Assembly (NCBI GenBank): GCA_963977135.1
Contig: CAXBNN010000001.1
Span: 62,001-126,000, forward strand
Direction of reading: 5' to 3'
Length of the DNA: 64,000 bases
DNA from: UBA2040 sp963977135
GTDB taxonomy: Bacteria; Bacteroidota; Bacteroidia; Flavobacteriales_D; Crocinitomicaceae
Shown: in pieces, positions 1 through 9,292 of the stretch
How positions within the stretch are numbered: position 1 is the first letter of the stretch
How the letters are laid out: each line of letters starts with the position of its first letter
Program-made: the position numbers and the translations under genes
Notes under the pieces: generated by a model
What the model was told of the DNA's origin: nothing
The model's database searches: none
The model's input: only the letters and a program-made list of their open reading frames with translations

Positions 1-2003
1 TTCATTCCTACAGGAGAACCAATTCTATCCATTGCACATCGGAAACCGAGTGTACTCATAGATTGTTCTTCGTCTAAGAATCTTCTATTTCCACCAACTA
101 ACCAGTAAGCTCTGTCTTTCCAAGAACCACCTTTGTAGACTCTTGATTTATCAGAGATAAGTGTAGAAGGCCAAGATGTACGATCTTTTGGTGCGATAAC
201 TGAACCGTCTAAACCATATTGCTCGTACTCGTTTTGGTACATAACCAAGTTTGGATTTCTTGTTGCTTGGTTGATTGCATTTTTACGCTCGTCATTGTTG
301 TAATGTAAAGAGCTTTCAATGTCACCATCTAAGTAGTCAATATAATCATCACGACGGTAGTTCAATCGACCAATGTTTTCCTCTTCGGTAACATTACGGT
401 ATTTCAATTGACCAGGAGTGTTGATAATGAAATCAGAGAATCCTTCACGTAACATAGAGATAACATCGAATGCATATTCTTCACCATCTGGACCTTCACG
501 TAATTCATCTGCAAAAATTCCATCAAAAAGCTCATCTTGAATTCTAGTATTTGCTTCAATATCATGTTTGTTGTTCAAGTCATCAATAGACAAATCCAAC
601 ACGCGATTGATTTTTCCTAACAAAGTCAATTCTACTGAATCTTTCACGTTTTTGTGAGAAGTGTAGAATGGATCTGGAGCATAACCTTCTTTTACAGGGT
701 TTCTAGACTCAACAGTTCTCATGATTCCAGCAGTAACTACTGTGTCATTGATATCATGTTGTAGAGCTGAAATTCTTTGGTAACGGATACGTTCGAATTC
801 GTTTAAGTATTCTTTCATTCCGTGGATGTCGTATTGAACTTGAGCGTTTTTCAAATCAATAACACCTTCGTTATTTAATACTTTCGTTTTGAAAACGTTT
901 CCTCTAAATGGTCGGAACTCATCGAAATCTTCAGAGCTCAAAGGACGATAAACATCCAATACCCATTCCGAAACGTTACCCGCCATGTTGTATATACCAT
1001 AATCATTTGGCCAGTAAGACTCAACTGGAGCAGTAACGTCAGCACCATCATTTAAGTTTCCAGCAACACCCATGTAATCACCTTTACCACGAACAAAGTT
1101 TGCACGAATCGCTCCTTGTACTTTAGGATCATCTTGACGAACGAAGTGTCCGTTCCATGGATAATTTCTTCTTTCTGTAATAACTTCAGTGCCTCCTTGA
1201 AGGTTGCCTACTAAACCGTAGTAAGCAAATTCCCATTCAGCTTCAGTTGGTAGACGGTAGCGTGGAAGCAAAATTCCATCTTCCATTCTAACGATACGTT
1301 TACCTAATTTTTTTCCTTCTACATTAGAAGGGTTTAAGTCAGTAATACTTTTTCTTACCGCATCTTCATATTGACCAGCATAATAAGACTCAGTTGTATA
1401 AACCGCATCATCTCTTTGATCAACATTGAAATCAAGTATTCCTTCACGGATAAGTATGTATTCGTTCACACGATCCGTTCTCCATTTACAGTAATCAGAT
1501 GCTTGTAACCAAGATACACCAACTACGGGGTAATCTCTATAGGCAGGGTGACGCAAGTAATAATCCACGTATTTTTCGTTGAATCCTAACTTAGATCTCC
1601 ATACTAAAGTATCAGGTAGGGCGTTTTTGTATACCATTGGATAACTTTCACTGTAAGCACGTTGCACCCAATACAAGTATTCCAACCAGTTAAAATTAGT
1701 TACTTCTGTTTGATCAATGTAAAATGAAGAAACAGTTACTCTTGCTGGTCTATTGTTCCAGTCAAACATAACGTCATTCTCTGATTGTCCCATAGTGAAA
1801 GTACCACCTTCAACCAAAACTAGGCCTGGACCTGTTTCTTGATCAACGAAAGGGACTTTTTGGAAACCGCCATTATTAGGATCGTTAAAATTCCAACCTG
1901 TGTTGGAAGAACGCTCCTTAGCGCAGGATGCTAGAACGGTAATTCCGACTAGCGCAACCATTAATAATTTGGAGATTCGCATATAAATATTCTGTTTGTT
2001 CAT
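1..2003 (-). CDS. gldJ: Gliding-motility lipoprotein GldJ (partial, 3' end off window)
   Basis: This is an FGE-sulfatase-fold lipoprotein needed for gliding and stability of the T9SS/gliding machinery, expected in the periplasm or outer membrane. I translated the minus strand by hand: it is open from ATG 2003 to the window edge (about 667 codons). A lipobox L-A-S-C gives lipidated Cys27; a second ATG at 1982 would give a shorter signal peptide (Cys20). The FGE-type motifs GGTFTMG (about residue 66), YRLPTEAEWEFAYYG and GNVSEWV, and GFRCA near the right end of the protein, are visible. Seen length already exceeds the roughly 560 residues I recall for F. johnsoniae GldJ, so this is a long form. 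It is divergent from porU-porV, the same neighbourhood as in other flavobacteria, which favours GldJ over the paralogue GldK. Confidence 0.88.
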   Translation of the reverse strand, partial: MNKQNIYMRISKLLMVALVGITVLASCAKERSSNTGWNFNDPNNGGFQKVPFVDQETGPGLVLVEGGTFTMGQSENDVMFDWNNRPARVTVSSFYIDQTEVTNFNWLEYLYWVQRAYSESYPMVYKNALPDTLVWRSKLGFNEKYVDYYLRHPAYRDYPVVGVSWLQASDYCKWRTDRVNEYILIREGILDFNVDQRDDAVYTTESYYAGQYEDAVRKSITDLNPSNVEGKKLGKRIVRMEDGILLPRYRLPTEAEWEFAYYGLVGNLQGGTEVITERRNYPWNGHFVRQDDPKVQGAIRANFVRGKGDYMGVAGNLNDGADVTAPVESYWPNDYGIYNMAGNVSEWVLDVYRPLSSEDFDEFRPFRGNVFKTKVLNNEGVIDLKNAQVQYDIHGMKEYLNEFERIRYQRISALQHDINDTVVTAGIMRTVESRNPVKEGYAPDPFYTSHKNVKDSVELTLLGKINRVLDLSIDDLNNKHDIEANTRIQDELFDGIFADELREGPDGEEYAFDVISMLREGFSDFIINTPGQLKYRNVTEEENIGRLNYRRDDYIDYLDGDIESSLHYNNDERKNAINQATRNPNLVMYQNEYEQYGLDGSVIAPKDRTSWPSTLISDKSRVYKGGSWKDRAYWLVGGNRRFLDEEQSMSTLGFRCAMDRIGSPVGM

Positions 2004-2017
2004 AATACTACAACTGA

Positions 2018-2025
2018 CAAATTTA
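2018..2025 (-). promoter_or_regulatory. Candidate gldJ -7 element
   Basis: On the minus strand this reads TAAATTTG, an exact match to the Bacteroidota -7 consensus TAnnTTTG. It lies 14 nt before the ATG at 2003. I see no clear -33 TTG at the usual spacing. Confidence 0.5.
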
Positions 2026-2236
2026 GTCTTTTAACGTTACACACGAAAAAAGTTACATGTATTTTTTAAATTAAATTCAATTTTTCCATACACATGCAAA
2101 CCAAACGCTAGGCATAAACGTTTACAAATTGAACATTGCGTATTCATTTTAACTCATTTTACACATAAAAGTTACATATAATTGAAATATTCATTTAAAA
2201 CTGTCGTTTTATTTCCAGTTCATTTGAAAGAATAAA

Positions 2237-2244
2237 GATATTTG
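2237..2244 (+). promoter_or_regulatory. Candidate porU -7 element, nearly leaderless
   Basis: GATATTTG followed by only four bases and then ATG 2249. It matches TTTG plus TA one base out of register relative to TAnnTTTG. Transcription starting the usual 4-7 nt downstream would begin at or beside the start codon. Confidence 0.4.
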
Positions 2245-2248
2245 CACC

Positions 2249-5200
2249 ATGATAAAGAAAAGTCTTTTCGCTTTAACAGTTTTAACCTTTTGTTTTAATT
2301 TTTTTGTAGCTAGATCTCAAGAGAATATTGATCTTAAAGTTGAATGGGAAACTCCTCTAGAGTATAGCGCCAATGGACAGTTAGAAAAATTCCCTTCTAT
2401 TAAGGACCAAGCATACCAAAACAGTCAGCCTAATTTTTATTGGATTAAAGAAGTTGAAAAGAATATGGACTACAGTTTTGAGATGTTGTCTTATTCAACG
2501 GCTTATTGTGATGCTGTAGATTTAAGCTTTTTAAAAAAATACAACAAGGAAGTTCCAACTAAATTTTCTCCTGAAATAGTAATTCGTAATGGTGGAAGCA
2601 AAAAATATGCTGTCGCTAATTTTAATCCATACATTAATGAAAATGGCACTATTAAAAGAATTTCGTCAGTTTCATCGGAATTAAAAACCCTTGGAAAACC
2701 TAAAGTTACTATCGCTTCTAAAAGTTTTACAACAAATTCAGTTTTACGAGAAGGATCGGGAACGTGGTATAAAATTGCCGTTACTGAGGATGGAATTTAT
2801 AAAATTGACAAAGCATTTTTAGAATCGATAGGGATTAACATAGCGAATTTAAATCCAAATCACATCAATATTTTTGGAAATGGCGAAGGAATGCAGCCAG
2901 AGAACAATGCAATTTATCGCACGGATGATTTGGCTAAAAATGCAATTCAAATAATTGGAGATGCTGATGGTACTTTCGATGACAACGATTATATACTGTT
3001 CTATGGCTGGGGTCCTCACAGATGGTACGCTAATGGAACAGCAGAGTTTGATAGAAGAACAAATGTTTATGACGATAATTCTTATTATTTCATTAATGTA
3101 AATGAAAATGATACGCCTTTGCGTTTGACGACTGAAAATTCAAGTACATCGACACCAACTCATTTTATTAACGAAATGAGTGTTCGCTTGACCTATGAAA
3201 AAGATGAAAAGAATCTAGTAAAAGGAGGACAGCGATGGTACGGTGATAATTTCGATGTTGCCTTAAGCAGAAATTACAATTATTCCATACCCAACATTGT
3301 AAGCTCATCGGATATTAGATTTAAAATGGCCTTTGGCGCTAATGGAAAAGATTCGTCATCAGATAAAGTTAATGCATCGATAGGTGGTTCCAATCTTTTG
3401 TCAGCTTCTTTGCCGCTGGCAGGAGCAGACTATAATAGGACAACCTATAACTTTACAAAATCTAATCCTACGTCAAGTTTTTCGTTAAACCTAACCGTTA
3501 CTCGCTCAAATCCAAGTGTGCTTGCTTATTTAGATTTCATTACCGTCAATGCGAGAAGATCTCTAGCCTTTTATGGCAATGAGATGAGTTTCAGAGATCT
3601 CGCGTCTGTTGGAGCAGGAAACACTGGCAAGTTCACGATTTCCAATGCAAATTCGCAACTGTTTATTTGGAACATAACCAACAAACAACAACCCAAAATT
3701 GTACAGGCAGCATTGATTGGATCGAATTTAGAATTTACATTGGCAGTTGATACTATAAAAGAATTTGTCGCAAGCAATGGCCAGTCTTTTCTAACGCCGA
3801 CCAAAATAGCACAAGTTTCTTATCAGAATCTGCATGGATTACCACAAGCGGATATGTTGATAGTCAGTCCTCCTCAATTTTTAAGTGAGGCAAATCGATT
3901 GGCAAACTTGCATAAATCTGAAGGATTAACAGTTCATGTAGTAACGGAGGACCAAATTTTTAATGAGTTTAGTTCTGGTATGCAAGATGCAACGGCAATT
4001 CGATTTTTCACAAAAATGTTTTACGACAGAGGTCTTGTTACCAATGATGGACCTAAACATTTATTATTGTTTGGAGATGGAACTTATGACCACAGAAATA
4101 AAGTCTCGAATGCAAACTATGTAATGACCTATCAAGTAACGCAAAGTGAAAATCACATTGATGCGTTAGTAACAGACGATTATTTTGGAATTCTCGACGA
4201 TAATGAGACATTTTCACCAGTTGACTTAGTTGATGTTGGTGTTGGGAGACTATTGGTTTCAAGTCAAAAAATTGCAATAGAACAAGTTAATAAAGTGGAG
4301 CATTACATGAAAAATGGTTCAAATTATTATTCAACACCAGGAGATTGTAATTGCAACCCTTCTCAAACTACAAATACCTTTGGTGATTGGCGAATGAAAT
4401 ATGTTCAGGTTGCTGATGATATGGACGTAAGCATTGGTTGGGATTTTGTAATTCAGGATATGGAGCCTCAAGTGCAAATTGTGGATGGTTATCGCAAGGA
4501 TATGAACGTTGATAAAATCTATTGTGATGCCTTTCAACAAATATCGGGAGCAGGCGGGCAGCGCTATCCAGGAGTAAACGAAGCGATTAATGATCGAATT
4601 CGTCGAGGTGCATTAGTCGTAAATTATGTTGGTCATGGCGGAGAGGTAGGAGTTGCTGAAGAAAGAATTATCACAATACCACAAATTAATGCTTGGCAAA
4701 ATTCGAATGCATTTCCGTTGATCGTTACTGCAACTTGCGAGTTTACCAAATATGATGACCCAGATAGGGTTTCGGCTGGAGAATGGGCGTCTCTTAATCC
4801 CAAAGGTGGAGCCATTGCGCTAATGACGACTACGCGATCTGTTTATTTCCAAGTAAATAACGATACGGGTAAGAAATTTTACAAAGAGGTTTTCAAACGA
4901 GATGAGGATAGTCTTCCTCGTACTTTTGGAGCAATAATGATGAATACTAAAAATACGGCTGCTGCTGACCCGAACAAACGTAGTTTTACGTTGATTGGAG
5001 ATCCAGCACTTAGGATTGCCATGCCTCGATTACGAGTTGTTTCCGATAGTATTTATCGTGAAGGAAGTTCTAATCAAAGCGATACGGTAAGAGCCTTGGA
5101 TAAAATTACCTTGATTGGTCATATGGAAGATCTTTCAGGGAATTTGTTGAGCAATTTTAAAGGTGTCGTGAGTCCAACTATTTTTGATAAACCAAAAACA

Positions 5201-6109
5201 GAATATACTTTGGGGCAAGATCCAGGATCAAATGTAGTGCCCTACCAACAACAAAAAAGTGCTTTATTTAAAGGACAAGCTACTGTAAACAATGGTTATT
5301 TCAAAATGACATTCGTCGTACCTAAGGATATAGACTATTCTTACGGTTACGGAAAAATAAGTATGTATGGACATGACAATTCAACGGATGCAATGGGCTA
5401 TGATAATACGGTTGTGGTCGGAGGAATTAATCCGAATGGAATAGCGGATGATCAAGGACCAGATATAGAATTGTTCATGAATGATTATACCTTCGTTGAT
5501 GGAGGTATAACTGATGAACAACCGATTTTAATAGCTAAGTTATTTGATGAGAATGGCATAAATGCTGTTGGAAACGGTATTGGTCATGATATAACGGCAA
5601 TAGTTGATCAAAACTCTGCAGATCCAATCGTTTTGAATGATTATTATTTATCAGATTTAGATACCTATAAATCTGGTGTAGTAAATTTCAATATGAGTAA
5701 AATCGAACCTGGAGCGCACACATTAACTTTCAAGGCATGGGATGTAAACAACAATTCATCAGAAAGATCTATAGGTTTTGTTGTGAAAGAAAAAGAATCT
5801 CCTGAACTAAGTCATGTCTTGAATTATCCAAATCCATTTACCACAAGTACGAAGTTTTTCTTCGAGCACAATCAAGTAAATACCGCTTTAGAATCACAGA
5901 TTCAAATATTCACTGTATCTGGTAAACTGGTAAAAACAATTAACACACTTGTCAATACTCAAGGCTTTCGTTCAGAAGGAATTGCATGGGATGGAAAAGA
6001 TGATTTCGGCGACCAATTGGCTAAAGGCGTATACATTTATCGACTGTCTATAAAAACAGATGATGGTGGGAATGCTGAGAAATTAGAAAAATTAGTGATT
6101 TTAAAATAA
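2249..6109 (+). CDS. porU: Type IX secretion system sortase PorU (C25-family cysteine peptidase)
   Basis: PorU cleaves the C-terminal signal of T9SS cargo on the outer surface and joins it to the attachment lipid. The 1286-residue protein has an N-terminal signal peptide (about residues 1-23), a central gingipain-like C25 domain, and a C-terminal FlgD-like Ig/sorting-type domain ending in EKLVILK. The catalytic pair is visible: His796 in NYVGHGGEVG and Cys830 in VTATCEF. Length is close to known PorU proteins. porV follows with an 18-54 nt gap depending on the start chosen. With gldJ divergent, this is a T9SS locus, consistent with the many sorting-domain proteins elsewhere in the window. Confidence 0.95.
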   Translation: MIKKSLFALTVLTFCFNFFVARSQENIDLKVEWETPLEYSANGQLEKFPSIKDQAYQNSQPNFYWIKEVEKNMDYSFEMLSYSTAYCDAVDLSFLKKYNKEVPTKFSPEIVIRNGGSKKYAVANFNPYINENGTIKRISSVSSELKTLGKPKVTIASKSFTTNSVLREGSGTWYKIAVTEDGIYKIDKAFLESIGINIANLNPNHINIFGNGEGMQPENNAIYRTDDLAKNAIQIIGDADGTFDDNDYILFYGWGPHRWYANGTAEFDRRTNVYDDNSYYFINVNENDTPLRLTTENSSTSTPTHFINEMSVRLTYEKDEKNLVKGGQRWYGDNFDVALSRNYNYSIPNIVSSSDIRFKMAFGANGKDSSSDKVNASIGGSNLLSASLPLAGADYNRTTYNFTKSNPTSSFSLNLTVTRSNPSVLAYLDFITVNARRSLAFYGNEMSFRDLASVGAGNTGKFTISNANSQLFIWNITNKQQPKIVQAALIGSNLEFTLAVDTIKEFVASNGQSFLTPTKIAQVSYQNLHGLPQADMLIVSPPQFLSEANRLANLHKSEGLTVHVVTEDQIFNEFSSGMQDATAIRFFTKMFYDRGLVTNDGPKHLLLFGDGTYDHRNKVSNANYVMTYQVTQSENHIDALVTDDYFGILDDNETFSPVDLVDVGVGRLLVSSQKIAIEQVNKVEHYMKNGSNYYSTPGDCNCNPSQTTNTFGDWRMKYVQVADDMDVSIGWDFVIQDMEPQVQIVDGYRKDMNVDKIYCDAFQQISGAGGQRYPGVNEAINDRIRRGALVVNYVGHGGEVGVAEERIITIPQINAWQNSNAFPLIVTATCEFTKYDDPDRVSAGEWASLNPKGGAIALMTTTRSVYFQVNNDTGKKFYKEVFKRDEDSLPRTFGAIMMNTKNTAAADPNKRSFTLIGDPALRIAMPRLRVVSDSIYREGSSNQSDTVRALDKITLIGHMEDLSGNLLSNFKGVVSPTIFDKPKTEYTLGQDPGSNVVPYQQQKSALFKGQATVNNGYFKMTFVVPKDIDYSYGYGKISMYGHDNSTDAMGYDNTVVVGGINPNGIADDQGPDIELFMNDYTFVDGGITDEQPILIAKLFDENGINAVGNGIGHDITAIVDQNSADPIVLNDYYLSDLDTYKSGVVNFNMSKIEPGAHTLTFKAWDVNNNSSERSIGFVVKEKESPELSHVLNYPNPFTTSTKFFFEHNQVNTALESQIQIFTVSGKLVKTINTLVNTQGFRSEGIAWDGKDDFGDQLAKGVYIYRLSIKTDDGGNAEKLEKLVILK

Positions 6110-6137
6110 CCTGCACAATATAAAAGGTTGAATTCCG

Positions 6138-6145
6138 TATATTTG
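6138..6145 (+). promoter_or_regulatory. Possible internal -7 element before porV
   Basis: TATATTTG matches TAnnTTTG exactly and sits 18 nt before the chosen porV ATG (6164). porV is probably also co-transcribed with porU, so this could be an internal promoter or chance in AT-rich DNA. Confidence 0.3.
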
Positions 6146-6163
6146 TCAACTCAAAAAAAATAC

Positions 6164-7396
6164 ATGAATCAAAAAATAGCAATTTCTATTTTATTCTTTT
6201 TACCTCTTTTGGCTATCGCTCAAGGTAGTGGGGTTAAGGATGAACAGTTGCAGCTCAATACGATTACAACAGCAATGCCATTTATGTCTATTACACCGGA
6301 TTCTCGGGCAGGCGGAATGGGTGATGCTGGTACGGCTTTAAGCCCAAGTTCTTTGTCAACTTATTGGAATACTTCCAACTTAATTTTCGCAAAAGAAAAA
6401 AATGAAATTGGAATATCTTATGTTCCTTGGTTGCGTCAGTTGACAAATGACATACATTTATCCTATTTGTCAGGATATCATAAAATTAGTGATAGACACG
6501 TTGTAGGTGGAGCACTGCGCTACTTTAGTTTAGGTGAAATAACATTTACCGATGCGAATGCAAACTATATTAGAGATGACAAACCATCTGAATTTGAGCT
6601 AACGGGTTCTTACGCTTTTCGTTTAGGGCCAAAAGCGGCAATAGGAATTAATGGAAAATTTGCAAACTCAAATTTAACTGGTGGATTAATCATAAATGGA
6701 GTTGATTCAAAAGCGGCGCGAGTTGGTGCAGCGGATTTATCTTTCACTTATTTCGATGATGAAGTTAAATATGGTAAAACAAGAGGAACTTACACCTTTG
6801 CGGCAACTATAAACAATATTGGAAATAAGGTGGCGTATTCCTCCACAGCATCAAGAGATTTTATTCCAACTAATTTAAAAATTGGGAACGCATTAAAGTT
6901 TGATTTTGATGAATTCAACTCTGTAACATGGTCAACGGATTTATCTAAATTATTAGTTCCAACTCCACCGCGATTCGAAACAGCTGGAAGTGAAGTTATA
7001 GTAGCTGGTAGAAACAATGATGTTGGTACAATTGCAGGAATGATTCAATCTTTTTACGATGCACCTGGAGCTTCTTTGACAGATGATAAAGGAAATATCC
7101 TTTTGAATGAAGACGGTACGGAACAAATTAAAAAGAATAGTAAACTCAGCGAGGAAATAAACGAAATCATGTTAGCGACTGGTTTAGAATACTGGTACAA
7201 CAACATTATCGCAGTTCGCGCAGGCGTTTTCTATGAGGCTAAAACAAAAGGAAATCGTCAATTTTTTAATGCTGGTGTTGGTTTGAAATACAACGCCTTC
7301 ATGATAGACATTTCATACTTAGGCAGTTTAAATGGACGAAATAGCCCATTAGCAAATACATTGCGCTTCACAATGCGCATGACCTTCGGAGATTAA
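6164..7396 (+). CDS. porV: Type IX secretion outer-membrane protein PorV (LptO)
   Basis: An outer-membrane beta-barrel that shuttles T9SS cargo from the translocon to PorU. ATG 6164 is preferred over the upstream in-frame TTG 6128: it gives a clean signal peptide (MNQKIAISILFFLPLLAIAQ) and a 410-residue protein. The N-terminal part has the family signature around SRAGGMGDAGTA and an amphipathic beta-rich body, ending in a strand with alternating aromatic residues. It follows porU directly, and ispF begins 10 nt after its stop, so the three are likely one transcript. Identification rests on family pattern plus adjacency to porU. Confidence 0.93.
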   Translation: MNQKIAISILFFLPLLAIAQGSGVKDEQLQLNTITTAMPFMSITPDSRAGGMGDAGTALSPSSLSTYWNTSNLIFAKEKNEIGISYVPWLRQLTNDIHLSYLSGYHKISDRHVVGGALRYFSLGEITFTDANANYIRDDKPSEFELTGSYAFRLGPKAAIGINGKFANSNLTGGLIINGVDSKAARVGAADLSFTYFDDEVKYGKTRGTYTFAATINNIGNKVAYSSTASRDFIPTNLKIGNALKFDFDEFNSVTWSTDLSKLLVPTPPRFETAGSEVIVAGRNNDVGTIAGMIQSFYDAPGASLTDDKGNILLNEDGTEQIKKNSKLSEEINEIMLATGLEYWYNNIIAVRAGVFYEAKTKGNRQFFNAGVGLKYNAFMIDISYLGSLNGRNSPLANTLRFTMRMTFGD

Positions 7397-7406
7397 TCAG
7401 GTTTTA

Positions 7407-7883
7407 ATGGACATCAGAGTAGGTTTCGGGGTTGACGTTCACCGCTTGGAGAAAGGGTACGACCTTTGGTTAGGCGGTATTCAACTCGAAAGTGAAAAAG
7501 GTGCAGTTGGTCATTCTGATGCAGATGTCTTGTTACACGCTATTTGTGATGCTTTATTAGGTGCCGCTAATCTCAGAGACATTGGTTATCATTTTTCAGA
7601 TACGGATCCAAAATTCAAAGGAATAGATAGCAAAATCTTATTGGCCGGAGTTATTAAGCTAGTTCACGACAAAGGATTTACGGTTGGAAACATCGATTGC
7701 ACCGTAATTCTTGAAAAGCCAAAGGTAAATCCACACATAGAGAAAATGCAAAAAATTATTGCTGATTTGCTTCACATTGAGGAAGATCGCGTTTCTCTTA
7801 AAGCCACAACACACGAAAAAGTAGATTCATTCGGCGAATGGAATGCGATTAAGGCTTACGCCACCGTTTTGATCAATCGTTAA
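7407..7883 (+). CDS. ispF: 2-C-methyl-D-erythritol 2,4-cyclodiphosphate synthase
   Basis: This MEP-pathway enzyme converts CDP-ME-2-phosphate to the cyclic diphosphate for isoprenoid synthesis. The 158-residue length is typical. The metal ligands are visible as Asp10 and His12 (GVDVH) and His44 (DVLLHA), with the family stretch GHSDADVLLHA and the C-terminal KATTHEKVDSFG. It starts 10 nt after porV and is probably co-transcribed with it. Its TAA stop is the first three bases of a repeat word also found at the ychF stop. Confidence 0.96.
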   Translation: MDIRVGFGVDVHRLEKGYDLWLGGIQLESEKGAVGHSDADVLLHAICDALLGAANLRDIGYHFSDTDPKFKGIDSKILLAGVIKLVHDKGFTVGNIDCTVILEKPKVNPHIEKMQKIIADLLHIEEDRVSLKATTHEKVDSFGEWNAIKAYATVLINR

Positions 7884-7900
7884 TCAATTACGAATTGATT
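7881..7900 (+). repeat. Family A stop-codon repeat (copy 1)
   Basis: TAATCAATT-ACG-AATTGATT: an 8-bp inverted repeat with a 3-nt loop (arms 7882-7889 and 7893-7900). It begins with the ispF stop codon. The same opening word TAATCAATT, followed shortly by ACGAATTG, begins at the ychF stop (26569). Confidence 0.55.
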
Positions 7901-7930
7901 CAAAAAAAAGATTAGTTGAACTGCATATAA

Positions 7931-7973
7931 AAAAAACCTGGATTAAACGGATTAAGGGAAAGCCAGGATTTTT
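7931..7973 (+). terminator. Weak candidate terminator after ispF
   Basis: An A-rich run plus CCTGG (7937-7941) can pair with CCAGG (7964-7968) followed by a T-run, with one bulged A. The stem core is only 5 bp, so this is tentative. Confidence 0.3.
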
Positions 7974-8064
7974 AATTTGGTTATGGGAAAGAGACAATTA
8001 AAGTAATTTTTGATTGTTCAGAGAAATAATCCCGTAAATCAATTAATCCATTCAATCCCGGTTT
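7934..8064. repeat. Imperfect inverted repeat in the ispF-bioB gap
   Basis: The 22-nt arm 7934-7955 (AAACCTGGATTAAACGGATT plus AA) matches the reverse complement of 8043-8064 at 19 of 22 positions, with an 87-nt interior. The 299-nt gap holds no credible ORF. Apart from this structure, the family A repeat and the bioB promoter, I see nothing in it. Confidence 0.55.
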
Positions 8065-8130
8065 CTTTTCGAGTGAATAATTGATAGTCGAAAATCCTCC
8101 TTTTCCGTTTCTTTACTCTCTCTATTTTCT

Positions 8131-8138
8131 TATTTTTG
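8131..8138 (+). promoter_or_regulatory. Candidate bioB -7 element
   Basis: TATTTTTG matches TAnnTTTG exactly. It would give a leader of roughly 40 nt before ATG 8183. No obvious BirA-type operator was recognised. Confidence 0.45.
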
Positions 8139-8182
8139 CCTGCGTTGAGAAGAAATAAAACCCTCTCCAGAATCGACGAAAT

Positions 8183-9286
8183 ATGAAAGTTAATCCTCAA
8201 TACAACACAAAAGAATCATTATTAGCGCTTTACAATAAACCTTTGTTAGAATTGGTTTTTGAAGCAGCGACAATTCACCGAGAATACCACAACCCAAGAG
8301 AAGTACAAATGTCCTCTTTGTTGAGTATAAAAACAGGTGGTTGTCCTGAAGATTGCGGTTATTGCCCGCAAGCAGCTCGTTATCATACCGATGTTGAAGC
8401 TCAGAAATTAATGAGTGTTGAATCCGTTTTGGAGCAAGCGAGAAATGCTAAAGCAAATGGTTCATCTCGTTTATGCATGGGTGCGGCTTGGAGAGAAGTG
8501 CGGGACAATAAAGATTTCGATTCAGTTGTAGAAATGGTTCAAGGTGTAAATGACTTGGACATGGAAGTTTGCTGTACATTGGGTATGTTGAACGAGGAAC
8601 AAGCCGTTCGTTTGAAGAATGCGGGATTATTTGCTTACAATCACAACTTAGATTCTTCGAAAGAATTTTACAAAGACATTATCTCCACGAGAGAATACGA
8701 AAATAGAATTGACACCATTGCGAACGCTCGTAAAGCAGGAATTTCTGTTTGTTCGGGTGGAATAATTGGAATGGGTGAAGCTGTTGAAGATAGAGTTGGT
8801 TTGTTACTTTCCTACATGGAAATGGAAACCCCACCAGAATCTATTCCTATCAATGCATTGGTTGCTGTTGAAGGAACACCTTTGGCTGAGCAAAAACCTA
8901 TTGAACAATGGGAAATGATCAGAATGGTTGCAACAACACGAATTGCTTTTCCTGAGTCTGTTGTTCGACTTTCTGCAGGCAGAACGAAAATGTCAATGGA
9001 AGCACAAGCTTTGTGTTTTATGGGCGGTGCAAGTTCTATTTTTGCAGGAGATAAATTATTGACGACACCAAATCCAGATTTCAATGAAGATCAGGAAATG
9101 TTCAAGATTTTAGGTTTGATGCCAAAAGAAGCATTTCAAGATGGTGAAAAACCAGAAACCTTACCAGACGAAAAAATTATTGCTCGAAAACAAAAAGAGG
9201 CAGATAGAGCCGCTGAATTGGCAGCCGCGAAATTGAAACCAAAGGACGAAAATTTTCAACCTCGTAAAGTTTCATTAGAAAACTAA
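8183..9286 (+). CDS. bioB: Biotin synthase BioB (radical SAM)
   Basis: It inserts sulfur into dethiobiotin, the last step of biotin synthesis. The radical-SAM CxxxCxxC motif is Cys54, Cys58 and Cys61 in GGCPEDCGYCPQ. Later BioB motifs include SRLCMGAAWR, NHNLDSS, CSGGIIGMGE, VRLSAGR and GGASSIFAGDKLLTT. At 367 residues it is a little longer than E. coli BioB owing to a charged, Lys/Glu-rich C-terminal tail after about residue 330. bioF starts 6 nt after its stop, so the pair is an operon. Confidence 0.97.
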   Translation: MKVNPQYNTKESLLALYNKPLLELVFEAATIHREYHNPREVQMSSLLSIKTGGCPEDCGYCPQAARYHTDVEAQKLMSVESVLEQARNAKANGSSRLCMGAAWREVRDNKDFDSVVEMVQGVNDLDMEVCCTLGMLNEEQAVRLKNAGLFAYNHNLDSSKEFYKDIISTREYENRIDTIANARKAGISVCSGGIIGMGEAVEDRVGLLLSYMEMETPPESIPINALVAVEGTPLAEQKPIEQWEMIRMVATTRIAFPESVVRLSAGRTKMSMEAQALCFMGGASSIFAGDKLLTTPNPDFNEDQEMFKILGLMPKEAFQDGEKPETLPDEKIIARKQKEADRAAELAAAKLKPKDENFQPRKVSLEN

Positions 9287-9292
9287 GTTCGA

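Noticed and set aside
6128..6163. Upstream TTG start for porV
   Set aside because: It would add residues ahead of a canonical signal peptide and overlaps a promoter-like TATATTTG; ATG 6164 fits better.
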